A stretch of DNA of 32,109 nt from Pseudomonadota bacterium. Lineage in GTDB: Bacteria > Pseudomonadota > Gammaproteobacteria > Steroidobacterales > Steroidobacteraceae. Position numbers and translations under genes: made by a program. Location of the stretch: positions 1 through 32,109 of the forward strand of contig JAEZCR010000070.1 in assembly GCA_023433465.1 (NCBI GenBank). Reading direction: 5' to 3'. Shown in pieces: positions 1 through 7,551 of this stretch. Under the pieces are notes generated by a model. The model was not told the origin of the DNA. It worked only from the letters and a program-made list of their open reading frames with translations, and did no database searches. The stretch's first letter is position 1. Each line of letters begins with the position of its first letter.

Positions 1-85
1 GGATCAAATCCAGCGCCGCGCTCATTTGCGGCCCAGGCTCGCCTCGCGCAGAATTCGCGCCGGTCTCGCATCCGTCCGGTGACAC

Positions 86-1261
86 ATGAAGCGCCCCAAC
101 CTCGCAGTCGCGATCGCCTGCGCGTTCCTTGTCTCACTACCCGCGTCCGCGGCGGAGTCTGCGCGCGTCTGGACCTACAAATACGTGCTCGCGACCGCTG
201 AAACCGAACAGCAGCTCGCGCCGATCACCGAGCACATCATCAAGACACCGGCGCTCGCCGAACGCGGCCTGCTCGACGTCACCGCGGAAACCCTGCTCGC
301 GCGCTTCGCCGACTCGCAGTACCCGGAGCAGAACAAGATAAGGCTCATTCGCGTGCTCGAAGCGCATGGCGGACCGCGTTATCACTCCGTACTGCAGCAG
401 GTGCAGGAAAAATCGCCGCAGCCTGCGGTGCGCGACGCCGCGAAAAAGTCGCTGCCTCGCAAGCAGATGCAGGCCGATGACCCGTACGTCCCCGGTTCGG
501 TCGACCTGCGTACGCTCGTCGCTGCCGTCGATTCGGCCGCGCTCGCGGCGAAACCCACGACCGACCAGGGCAGACATCTCGCCGCATTCCCGGGAGGAAC
601 GCTGGATCAGCTGTTCGAATGGGCCGGGAAACCCCACCAGGTCGTCAGCGGCCAGACCCGCGTGAGCGACGGCATCCTGATCCACGTCAAAATCCAGCGG
701 CTCGCGTTCTTCTATCGCGGGCTCGGCCGCGCCGTGTATGGCTACAAGGACAATTCCTGGCGGTTCCAGGCCATCGTCGCGGATCCACTCGCGTTCGAGA
801 AGGAATTCGGTTATCGCGATCGCGCTGCCGCGCTCGGTTTGCCCGACGACGCGACGCTCGAAATGATCCAGCTCGTGAGCGGACACGTCTCCGCGATGAA
901 AAACGCGGTACAGCACCGCTACCGGCGGGCCGGCGGCTCTCCGCCGGAATTCGTCGACACCGCGGCGGAGATCCTCCTGCAGGAACATGCGACGGCACGC
1001 GATCCCGGCGCGATCGATGCCTACGCCTGGATCTGCCGCCTGCTGCTCGAACAGGGCGATGGCCGGTATGCCGGCGTGCTCGCGCGCGTGGCCGCCGAAA
1101 CGAAGGACGAGAAGCTCCGGCGCTACGCGACGCTCGCGCCCAGCGGATCCGCGCGTTCGAGCGCGCCGGCGTACGCGCCAGGCTCCGTGTCCCTGCCCGC
1201 GCAGCGCGCGAAGTATCCGACCCTCTATCCTGAATCGACGTACACGAGCGGGCAGCTCTGA
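86..1261 (+). CDS. Secreted protein of unknown function
   Basis: Predicted 391-residue exported protein. The N-terminus is a classic Sec signal (MKR, then a hydrophobic run to about residue 20, with likely cleavage in the ASA/AES region near residues 21-24). The rest is soluble and mostly helical in character. Residues 30-125 look like an alpha-helical repeat region; residues 155-260 hold a more compact segment with several aromatic residues (FFYRGLGRAVYGY). I recognise no catalytic motif and cannot name a family. The C-terminal 40 residues are rich in Ser, Pro and Ala and look disordered. The start is the only ATG that keeps the signal peptide; the sequence before it (GGTGAC) is a weak ribosome binding site. 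It stands alone, with a 190-bp gap to the regulator gene that follows. Real gene: likely, from signal peptide, length and codon use. Function: unknown. Confidence 0.8.
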   Translation: MKRPNLAVAIACAFLVSLPASAAESARVWTYKYVLATAETEQQLAPITEHIIKTPALAERGLLDVTAETLLARFADSQYPEQNKIRLIRVLEAHGGPRYHSVLQQVQEKSPQPAVRDAAKKSLPRKQMQADDPYVPGSVDLRTLVAAVDSAALAAKPTTDQGRHLAAFPGGTLDQLFEWAGKPHQVVSGQTRVSDGILIHVKIQRLAFFYRGLGRAVYGYKDNSWRFQAIVADPLAFEKEFGYRDRAAALGLPDDATLEMIQLVSGHVSAMKNAVQHRYRRAGGSPPEFVDTAAEILLQEHATARDPGAIDAYAWICRLLLEQGDGRYAGVLARVAAETKDEKLRRYATLAPSGSARSSAPAYAPGSVSLPAQRAKYPTLYPESTYTSGQL

Positions 1262-1361
1262 GCGCGCGCAGGCGTCCGGCCTGACCAACCACATGCCTAC
1301 TAACTACTGTTGTATCCGCGGATCACGCTCGTCCGCGTGGTCGGCATGGACGAATAGTTAG

Positions 1362-1390
1362 GGCTCCGCGCGGGGCCGGGAAATTTTCTT
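1362..1390 (+). terminator. Weak terminator-like hairpin
   Basis: A 6-bp stem (GGCTCC at 1362-1367 with GGGGCC at 1372-1377, one G-T pair) is followed by GGGAAATTTTC. The T run lies 6 bases beyond the stem, so this is a poor intrinsic terminator. It lies between the secreted protein and the next operon, where termination would be expected. Confidence 0.25.
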
Positions 1391-1429
1391 CATCCAGGGG
1401 CTCTCACCCCCTTGCATCGACGGACATGA

Positions 1430-1446
1430 GTATATACTGTGTATAC
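1430..1446 (+). promoter_or_regulatory. Palindromic operator over the -10 box of the GntR operon
   Basis: The 17-bp sequence GTATATACTGTGTATAC is an imperfect palindrome (GTATA and TATAC ends, 14 of 17 positions symmetric). It contains a good -10 box, TATACT at 1433-1438, with a poor -35 (TTGCAT, 1412-1417). It ends 5 bases before the ATG of the GntR gene. YtrA-type GntR proteins commonly repress their own operons through AT-rich palindromes at the promoter, so this is the obvious autoregulatory site. No Shine-Dalgarno sequence lies between it and the ATG, so the message probably has a leader of only a few bases. Confidence 0.65.
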
Positions 1447-1451
1447 ACGCT

Positions 1452-1832
1452 ATGCACAGTGCCCTGAACATATCTCAGACGGACGCCCGGCCGATGTACC
1501 TGCAGATCATGGAGCAGATCCGGCAGCGCATCGCCGTGGGCGACTGGGCTCCTGGGCAAGAACTCCCATCAATTCGCGCACTTGCGGCGGATTTGCGAGT
1601 CAGCGTCATAACTGTAAAGCGGGCCTACCAGGACCTCGAAACCGAGGGCGTGATCGTCACGCGTCACGGCAAGGGCTCCTTCGTCGCCGACGCCGCGGGC
1701 CTCGCGGTCAACCTCACCGAACAGCAGCTCGACGAGCACCTGGCGGTTGCCGCCGACCTCGGCCGGCAACTCGGACTCGACGAATCGGCACTCGTGCAGC
1801 GTCTGCGACGCGCGATCAAGGGACATCAATGA
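1452..1832 (+). CDS. GntR-family transcriptional regulator, YtrA subfamily
   Basis: A 126-residue DNA-binding protein that probably represses the ABC transporter genes behind it. Residues 10-75 form the GntR winged helix-turn-helix: PMYLQIMEQIRQRIAVGDW, then LPSIRALAADLRVSVITV and the wing RHGKGSFV. Only about 45 residues follow, too few for a FadR, HutC or MocR effector domain. That short helical tail is the mark of the YtrA subfamily, which usually sits first in operons for ABC transporters. The stop codon overlaps the start of the ATPase gene (ATGA at 1829-1832), so the two are translationally coupled. The palindrome at 1430-1446 just upstream is the likely operator. The signal sensed cannot be read from sequence. 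Confidence 0.92.
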   Translation: MHSALNISQTDARPMYLQIMEQIRQRIAVGDWAPGQELPSIRALAADLRVSVITVKRAYQDLETEGVIVTRHGKGSFVADAAGLAVNLTEQQLDEHLAVAADLGRQLGLDESALVQRLRRAIKGHQ

Positions 1833-2719
1833 ACCAGCCACACGCCATAGAGCTCTGCTCGGTCCGCAAGGCGTTCAAGTTCTTCACGCTCGAGGACCTC
1901 TCGCTCGTGCTCGAACCTGGACAGGTCATGGGCTTCGTCGGACCCAACGGCGCGGGCAAGAGCACCAGCATCCGTCTCATGATGGGGCTGCTGAGCCCCG
2001 ACGCCGGCGAGGTGCGCGTACTCGGGCACTCGATGCCGCAGTTCCAGGCGCGGGCCAAGCGCGACATCGGCTTCGTGTCCGACGAGATGCGCTTGTTCCA
2101 GCACGCGACGATCGGCTGGCACATGAATTTCGTGGCGTCCATCTACCCGGACTGGGACGCGGGCTACGCGGCGAAACTCGTCAAGCGCTTCAACCTGCGC
2201 ACCGAACAGAACGTGCAGACGCTATCGCACGGCGAACACGTCAAAGCCGTCCTCATGCTCGCGCTGGCGCGCCGGCCCCGCCTGCTGATCCTCGACGAGC
2301 CGACTTCCGGCTTCGATCCGGTGGCGCGACAGGAAGTCCTGACCGAATTCATGGACGTGCTGAGGGACGAAGACCGCTCGATCCTGTTTTCGTCGCACAA
2401 CACGGTCGACGTCGAGCGGATCTCGGATCGCATCGCGTTCATCGATCGCGGACGGCTGGTCGACTGCAGCGACAAGGAAGACTTCCTGGAGCGCTGGCGG
2501 CGCATCGAGTTGCAGGTCCCCGCCGGCGAGTCGCCGCCCGTACTGCCGAATGTGGTATCGCGCGTGACCGACGGCCGGTTCGTCACGCTCACGACCAATC
2601 GCTTCTCAGAGCAGGCGCTCGCGCCGCTCGGCTCCGCCGTCCGCGCGGTGCAGCGCATGAACCTCGAGGAGATCTTCGTGGCGACGGTATTCCACCACCG
2701 CGAGGTGCTCGGCCAATGA
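1829..2719 (+). CDS. ABC transporter ATP-binding protein
   Basis: A 296-residue ATPase subunit of an ABC-2 type transporter. The Walker A motif GPNGAGKS is at residues 38-45, and Walker B (LLILDEPT) has its Asp at 156 and Glu at 157. The H-loop follows in FSSHNTVDVERI. The signature is LSHGE at 132-136 instead of LSGGQ, as seen in some ATPases of GntR-linked transporters. The C-terminal 80 residues are the regulatory tail typical of drug, antibiotic or lipid exporters. The ATG at 1829 overlaps the stop of the GntR gene, and the stop overlaps the start of the permease gene (ATGA at 2716-2719). The partner permease is therefore the next gene. The substrate is unknown; YtrA-controlled systems often respond to cell-wall antibiotics, but nothing here proves that. 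Confidence 0.93.
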   Translation: MNQPHAIELCSVRKAFKFFTLEDLSLVLEPGQVMGFVGPNGAGKSTSIRLMMGLLSPDAGEVRVLGHSMPQFQARAKRDIGFVSDEMRLFQHATIGWHMNFVASIYPDWDAGYAAKLVKRFNLRTEQNVQTLSHGEHVKAVLMLALARRPRLLILDEPTSGFDPVARQEVLTEFMDVLRDEDRSILFSSHNTVDVERISDRIAFIDRGRLVDCSDKEDFLERWRRIELQVPAGESPPVLPNVVSRVTDGRFVTLTTNRFSEQALAPLGSAVRAVQRMNLEEIFVATVFHHREVLGQ

Positions 2720-3384
2720 ACTCGCTCACCCGCAGACTCATCGCCAAGGACCTCTACCTGCAGCGCGGACTCATCGGCATCGCGGTCGTCGCGGGCCTCG
2801 TGTCGCTGGTGATCGCCGCCGAAGGCCGCATGCGCTTCAACATCGGCATGATCGCGTGGATCACCACGGTCATCGCGTTCGGGATCATGGTCACGATGCA
2901 GGGCCTCATCAGCGAGCGCAAGGAACGCGCGCAGTTGTTCGTGCTGAGCCTGCCGCTGTCCCACGGCGACTATGTGCGCACCAAGATGCTCGCGCTGCTC
3001 GCCTGCTACGTCCCGGGCTGGATCGTGTTGAGCGGCGGCGCCGTCGTGTTGTTGCTCGTCATGCCGAACCTGCCCGACGGCATGGTTCCGTACGCCATCC
3101 TGCTGTGCGTCTACATGCTCGCGAACTTCGCCGTCGTCTTGTGTGGCGCGCTGCACACCAATTCCGAAGGGGCGATGACGGCACTCATCGTCGTGACGAA
3201 CATGTGCGTGTCGCTGTTCATCTTCGCGATCTTCGCGATTCGCGGCATCGCCGATCACTTCCAGGGTGCGACGCCCGTCTGGAACGGCGCGTTCTGGACC
3301 GTGCTCGCCATCGAGCTACTCGTCTTCGCGCTCGCCGTCACCCTGCCCTACCTCGTCGCGGCCCGTCGCCGCGATCACCTCTGA
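2716..3384 (+). CDS. ABC-2 type permease subunit
   Basis: A 222-residue integral membrane protein with about six hydrophobic helices: residues 16-35, 43-62, 95-118, 125-145, 155-180 and 192-215. Between helices 2 and 3 it has the motif SERKERAQLFVLSLPLS, typical of ABC-2 permeases, where a short cytoplasmic coupling segment contacts the ATPase. It overlaps the ATPase gene by 4 bases and is followed 16 bases later by the acyltransferase/ATPase fusion. It most likely forms a dimeric exporter with the product of 1829-2719. No substrate can be assigned. Confidence 0.88.
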   Translation: MNSLTRRLIAKDLYLQRGLIGIAVVAGLVSLVIAAEGRMRFNIGMIAWITTVIAFGIMVTMQGLISERKERAQLFVLSLPLSHGDYVRTKMLALLACYVPGWIVLSGGAVVLLLVMPNLPDGMVPYAILLCVYMLANFAVVLCGALHTNSEGAMTALIVVTNMCVSLFIFAIFAIRGIADHFQGATPVWNGAFWTVLAIELLVFALAVTLPYLVAARRRDHL

Positions 3385-3400
3385 CCGAAGGGATTCCGAT

Positions 3401-5509
3401 ATGAACGACACCCCCGATTCACGCCTGCACGCGCTCGACGCGGTGCGCGGCTTCGCGCTCCTGCTGGGCGTGGCCTTCCACGCCGCACTTTCGTTCATGC
3501 CAGGCTGGCCGCCCGGCCTGTGGGCCATGAACGACAATTCGCCCAGCCAGTTCCTGAGCGACGCGGCGTTCGTCTCGCACATCTTCCGCATGTCGCTGTT
3601 CTTCTTCATCGCCGGCTTCTTCGCACGCCTCATGCACCAGAAGCTGGGAACCGGGGCCTTCTGGGCGAATCGCGGAAAGCGCATCGCGCTTCCGCTCGTC
3701 ATCGGCTGGGTGATCCTGTTTCCGCTGATCGGCTTCATCTGGACGATGGGCATCTCCAAGGTATTCGGCGGCAATCCCCCGCCGATGCCCGAAATGCCGA
3801 AAACCCCGGGCGCATTCCCGCTCACGCACCTGTGGTTCCTCTACCAGCTGTTGCTGACGTATGCGGCGTTCCTCGGTTTGCGCGCGGTCTTTCGCAAGCT
3901 CGATCCTCGGGAGAAGTTGTCCGCGCTGCTCGACGGCGCGGTGACCGGCTCGCTCAAGTCGCTCGCCGCGGTGTTCGTGCTGGGAATTCCGCTGGCGATC
4001 ACGCTCATCTGGCTGCCGATGTGGTTCTACTGGCAGGGGATCCCTACACCCGACCAGTCGCTCATCCCGCAGGTGCCCGCATCGGTCGGCTACGGCACTG
4101 CGTTCGTGTTCGGCTGGTTCGTGCAACGCTCGCGCGACGGCCTGCAGACCATCGCCTCGCGCTGGCTCGCCAATCTCGCCCTCGGCATCGTCGCGACCGG
4201 CTGGTTGCTGCACGTGATGCACGCCTCCCCCATGGCGCAACCCGGCAACACGAAGAACCTGTACGCGTACGCGTTCGGCGTCGCGGTCTGGGGCTGGACC
4301 CTCGGCCTCACCGGCGCGGCGCTGCGCTTCCTGTCCAACTACAGCGCGACGCGCCGTTACATCGCGGACGCTTCCTACTGGGTGTACCTCGCGCACCTGC
4401 CCGTCGTCGTGGCCCTGCAGGTGTGGGTCGGGCACTGGCCGCTGCACTGGAGCATCAAGTATCCCTTCATCGTGATCGCATCGTTCGCGGTGCTGTTCCT
4501 CAGCTATCACTTCCTGGTGCGCTCGACCTTCGTCGGTCAGTTGCTGAACGGCCGCAGGTATCCGCGCAAGCGCGCGGCGCAAGCGGCCTCCGCGGCGGTT
4601 ACCTCTTCCGCAGCCGATGCCGCCGAAGCGCCGGTGGCTTCCATGCGCGGCATCGTCAAGCGCTACGGCGCCGTCACCGCGCTCGCCGGCATCGACATCG
4701 AGGTGAAGCGCGGCGAGCTGCTCGCCGTTCTCGGACCGAACGGAGCCGGCAAGTCGACCGCAATCTCGTTATGGCTCGGGCTCATCGAGGCCGATGAAGG
4801 CGAAGTCATGTTGCTGGGCGGCGCGCCGCAGGACCTGGATCGCCGCCGCGGCCTCGGTGTGATGATGCAGGACGTCGAGCTGCCGAAGGAGCTCAAGGTG
4901 CGCGAGCTCGTCACGCTCGCCGCGAGCTACTACGACGATCCGATGCCGGTCGAAGACGCGCTCGCACTCACGGGCCTCGAGCAACTCGCCGACCGCAGGT
5001 ACGGCAAGCTCTCGGGCGGACAGAAGCGCCAGGCGCAATTCGCGATCGCGGTCTGTGGTCGCCCGAAGGTCCTCTTCCTCGACGAACCCACGGTCGGGCT
5101 GGACATCAAGGCACGCGAGACGATGTGGCAGAGCGTGCGGCGTCTGCTGGCCGAAGGCTGCTCGATCGTCCTGACGACGCATTACCTCGAAGAAGCCGAG
5201 GCGCTCGCGGACCGCGTCGCGGTCGTTGCGAAGGGTCGGATCATCGCGACGGGCACCGTCAACGAGATGCGCGACCTGGTCGCGCGCCGGCAGATCACCT
5301 GCGTCACGACTCTTTCACCAGACGATGTGCGCGGCTGGCCCGGCGTCGTCGACGCGCAGATCACCCAGGACCGGCTGAGCATCACGGTCACCGATGCCGA
5401 AGGCGTCGTGCGCCGGCTGCTCGCCACTGACGCCGCTCTCGGGAAACTCGAGGTGCGCCAGGCCGGACTCAATGAAGCGTTCAACGAACTTACACGGGAG
5501 GCCGCATGA
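3401..5509 (+). CDS. Acyltransferase-3 / ABC ATPase fusion protein
   Basis: A 702-residue two-part protein. Residues 1-390 are an acyltransferase-3 (OpgC/OafA-like) membrane domain with about ten helices. Near its start it has LHALDAVRG (His10, Asp13, Arg16) and the conserved His27 in AFHAAL. These enzymes move acyl groups, often acetyl or succinyl, from the cytoplasm onto extracytoplasmic sugars or glycolipids. A short Ala-rich linker (about 395-412) leads to a complete ABC ATPase: Walker A GPNGAGKST 445-453, signature LSGGQ 537-541, Walker B VLFLDEPT with Asp561 and Glu562, and H-loop His594. The final 80 residues are a regulatory tail. The reading frame is open throughout. An in-frame ATG at 4643, after a GGTGG, could also make the ATPase alone. 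The stop overlaps the start of the next permease (ATGA, 5506-5509), which is its natural partner. Confidence 0.88.
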   Translation: MNDTPDSRLHALDAVRGFALLLGVAFHAALSFMPGWPPGLWAMNDNSPSQFLSDAAFVSHIFRMSLFFFIAGFFARLMHQKLGTGAFWANRGKRIALPLVIGWVILFPLIGFIWTMGISKVFGGNPPPMPEMPKTPGAFPLTHLWFLYQLLLTYAAFLGLRAVFRKLDPREKLSALLDGAVTGSLKSLAAVFVLGIPLAITLIWLPMWFYWQGIPTPDQSLIPQVPASVGYGTAFVFGWFVQRSRDGLQTIASRWLANLALGIVATGWLLHVMHASPMAQPGNTKNLYAYAFGVAVWGWTLGLTGAALRFLSNYSATRRYIADASYWVYLAHLPVVVALQVWVGHWPLHWSIKYPFIVIASFAVLFLSYHFLVRSTFVGQLLNGRRYPRKRAAQAASAAVTSSAADAAEAPVASMRGIVKRYGAVTALAGIDIEVKRGELLAVLGPNGAGKSTAISLWLGLIEADEGEVMLLGGAPQDLDRRRGLGVMMQDVELPKELKVRELVTLAASYYDDPMPVEDALALTGLEQLADRRYGKLSGGQKRQAQFAIAVCGRPKVLFLDEPTVGLDIKARETMWQSVRRLLAEGCSIVLTTHYLEEAEALADRVAVVAKGRIIATGTVNEMRDLVARRQITCVTTLSPDDVRGWPGVVDAQITQDRLSITVTDAEGVVRRLLATDAALGKLEVRQAGLNEAFNELTREAA

Positions 5510-6303
5510 ACTCGGTCACACTCACTTCCATTCCCGCGGCGAGCGGCGCATCCAGGCGCAGCGTCTTCGCCGCCTATCTCACCGAGACGCGTTTCGAATT
5601 CATGCGCATGGTGCGTAATCCGGGCGTCTCGATTCCCGTGCTGGTCCTGCCAGTTGCTCTCTATGCGCTGTTCGCGCAAGTGATCATGGTCGAATGGATC
5701 GCGAAGGATCCCAGTGTCGGCATATTCATGTTCTCGGCGTTTTCCGTCATGTCCGTGACGATGCCGGCGCTGTTCGGCATCGGCGTATCGCTCGCGCTCG
5801 AGCGCGACATGGGCCTGCTGCGTCTCAAGCGCGCGCAGCCCGCCCCGCCGGCCGCATGGGTGGTCGCGAAGATAGCCAGCGGACTGGCGCTCGGGATCAT
5901 CGCCTACGCGCCCATCGTCTTGATCGCGCTCGCGAGCGGACGACTTGCGTTGACGACCGGCCAGGTTGCCGCGCTCAGCGGCTCCCTGCTCGTCGGCACG
6001 ATTCCGTTCACGGCCATGGGACTCATGGTCGGATCGCTGTTCAGCGGCTCCGCGGCGCCCGGGTGGGCGAACATCATCTATCTACCCGGCTGCTACCTCT
6101 CCGGCATGTTCTTCCCGCTGCCGGAGTCGATGCACTGGCAAGCGCCGATCTGGCCGCAGTTCCACGTCCTGCAGTTCATGATGCATTCCGCGGGAATCGA
6201 GAAATTCCAGTTCTTCCCCCTGCAGCTCGCGATCGCGGCGATGGTGGGATTCACCGTGCTGTTCTCCGCCGTCACCATCTGGCGCCTGACTCGCAGTGCT
6301 TGA
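5506..6303 (+). CDS. ABC-2 type permease subunit
   Basis: A 265-residue membrane protein with six predicted helices: residues 38-60, 68-92, 118-140, 148-172, 180-200 and 238-260. It belongs to the ABC-2 permease family. The LERDMGLLRLKRAQPAPPAAWVVAK segment between helices 2 and 3 is the coupling region seen in DrrB- and NodJ-like exporters. It starts on the ATGA that ends the acyltransferase/ATPase fusion, so the fused ATPase is its likely partner. An acyl-modified glycan or lipid could be the shared substrate, but that is inference. It is the last gene of the GntR operon; the 76 bases after it hold the promoter and hairpin of the next unit. Confidence 0.88.
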   Translation: MNSVTLTSIPAASGASRRSVFAAYLTETRFEFMRMVRNPGVSIPVLVLPVALYALFAQVIMVEWIAKDPSVGIFMFSAFSVMSVTMPALFGIGVSLALERDMGLLRLKRAQPAPPAAWVVAKIASGLALGIIAYAPIVLIALASGRLALTTGQVAALSGSLLVGTIPFTAMGLMVGSLFSGSAAPGWANIIYLPGCYLSGMFFPLPESMHWQAPIWPQFHVLQFMMHSAGIEKFQFFPLQLAIAAMVGFTVLFSAVTIWRLTRSA

Positions 6304-6321
6304 AACCGCGGCCGAACCGGA

Positions 6322-6350
6322 CTGACAAATTGGCCTGACCACGGTATGGT
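6322..6350 (+). promoter_or_regulatory. Sigma70-type promoter for the oxidoreductase-esterase pair
   Basis: The -35 box CTGACA (6322-6327) matches 5 of 6 consensus bases. The spacer is the ideal 17 bp, and the -10 box TATGGT (6345-6350) matches 4 of 6. Transcription would begin near 6357, inside the left arm of the hairpin at 6348-6378. It is the best-formed promoter I found in the window. Confidence 0.6.
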
Positions 6351-6378
6351 TGCCCCTTCACTCGTTGAGGGGGCAACC
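6348..6378 (+). promoter_or_regulatory. Hairpin enclosing the ribosome binding site
   Basis: Bases 6348-6359 pair with 6367-6378 as a 12-bp stem with one G-T pair and a 7-base loop. The GAGGGGG ribosome binding site (6367-6373) is inside the right arm, and the stem ends one base before the ATG at 6380. A message that reads through from the ABC operon would hide this site. A message begun at the promoter just upstream (start near 6357) would lack most of the left arm and be free to translate. There is no T run, so it is not an ordinary terminator. Confidence 0.6.
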
Positions 6379-6379
6379 G

Positions 6380-7540
6380 ATGGGCGGAGCTAATCGGCGC
6401 GATTTCCTGCAGGCCGCGGGAATCGCGGGAATGTTTTCAGGTGTCTCCGGCGTGGGCCTGGCCCAGGGCGCATCGGGCGCATTCACCGTCGATCCGGCGA
6501 ACACCTCGACCGCGGAAATCCAGCCGACACACAAGATCCGCTTCGCGGCGATCGGCATGGATCACGCGCACATCTATGGAATGACGCGCGCCGTGCAGCG
6601 CGGCGGCGGCGAACTCGTTTCGTTCTACTCGCATGACCCGGCGCAGGTCGCGCAGTACCGCAAGGAATTCGGCGACGTGAAACTCGCCGCGAGCGAAGAC
6701 GAGATCCTCAACGACAAGTCCATCCAGCTCGTGCTCGGCGCGCCGATCCCGGACCTGCGCGCCCCGCTCGGCGTCCGCGTCATGAAGGCGGGCAAGGATT
6801 ACCTCGCCGACAAGCCCGGCATCACGACGCTCGAGCAACTCGCGGACGTGCGCAAGGCCGTGAAGGAAACCGGACGCAGGTTCGCGATCATGTATTCCGA
6901 GCGCCTCGAAGTTCGCTCCGCCGTGTACGCGGGGGAGCTCATCAGACAGGGGGCGATCGGCAAGGTGATCCAGACGATCAACCTTGGTCCGCATCGCGTG
7001 AATGCGCCGAGCCGCCCGGCCTGGTTCTTCGACAAGGCGCGATACGGCGGCATCCTCTGTGACATCGGCTCGCACCAGGCCGACCAGTTCCTCTACTACA
7101 CGAACAGCACGAAGGCCCAGGTCGTCGCGGCGCAGACCGGCAACCTCGCCTGGCCGCAGTACCCGGACTTCGAGGACTTCGGCGACATGATCATGGCGGG
7201 CAACGGCGGCACGGGCTACGTGCGCGTCGACTGGTTCACGCCCGACGGTCTCGACACCTGGGGTGACGGGCGCCTGTTCGTCCTCGGCACCGACGGCTAC
7301 ATCGAGCTGCGCAAGTACACGAACGTCGCCTCGGGGCTCAAGGGCGGCAATCACCTCTACATCGTCGACAAGAAGAAGGCGAGTTACATCGATTGCAGCA
7401 AGGTCGTGCTGCCCTTCGGCCCGCAATTCGTGGCCGACGTCGTCGAGCGCACGGATGTCGCGCAGAACCAGGAACAGGCGCTGCTCGCGGCCGAGCTCGT
7501 GCTGCAGGCACAGAAGATCGCGACGCGCCCGGTAGTTTGA
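6380..7540 (+). CDS. Gfo/Idh/MocA-family oxidoreductase with Tat signal
   Basis: A 386-residue NAD(P)-dependent sugar oxidoreductase-type protein that appears to be exported. Residues 5-11 (NRRDFLQ) with the following hydrophobic stretch form a twin-arginine signal, which would deliver the protein folded with its cofactor to the periplasm. The Rossmann part starts at about residue 48 (IRFAAIGMDHAH); the usual GxGxxG is replaced by GMDHAH. DKPG stands where the family has the catalytic Lys (EKP), and CDIGSHQADQF holds the conserved His. The ATG at 6380 is chosen because it gives the exact Tat motif and follows GAGGGGG by 6 bases; a TTG at 6350 in the same frame would be far less suitable. It ends 11 bases before the esterase gene, so the two are probably co-transcribed. 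The substrate is unknown, probably a sugar. Confidence 0.87.
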   Translation: MGGANRRDFLQAAGIAGMFSGVSGVGLAQGASGAFTVDPANTSTAEIQPTHKIRFAAIGMDHAHIYGMTRAVQRGGGELVSFYSHDPAQVAQYRKEFGDVKLAASEDEILNDKSIQLVLGAPIPDLRAPLGVRVMKAGKDYLADKPGITTLEQLADVRKAVKETGRRFAIMYSERLEVRSAVYAGELIRQGAIGKVIQTINLGPHRVNAPSRPAWFFDKARYGGILCDIGSHQADQFLYYTNSTKAQVVAAQTGNLAWPQYPDFEDFGDMIMAGNGGTGYVRVDWFTPDGLDTWGDGRLFVLGTDGYIELRKYTNVASGLKGGNHLYIVDKKKASYIDCSKVVLPFGPQFVADVVERTDVAQNQEQALLAAELVLQAQKIATRPVV

Positions 7541-7551
7541 GGAGAACAACG

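Noticed and set aside
1..85. Possible start of a divergent minus-strand gene (ATG at 25-23)
   Set aside because: Only eight codons are in the window and no clear ribosome binding site is seen; left as unassigned upstream sequence.
137..1294. Long minus-strand frame opposite the first gene
   Set aside because: Arg-rich shadow of GC-rich codons; the plus frame has a signal peptide and normal composition.
2164..3258. Long minus-strand frame opposite the ABC genes
   Set aside because: Low-complexity His/Asp/Arg composition; the plus strand holds clear ATPase and permease sequence.
6350..6379. TTG at 6350 as start of the oxidoreductase
   Set aside because: The ATG at 6380 has a proper ribosome binding site and places the twin-arginine motif at the right distance from the N-terminus.
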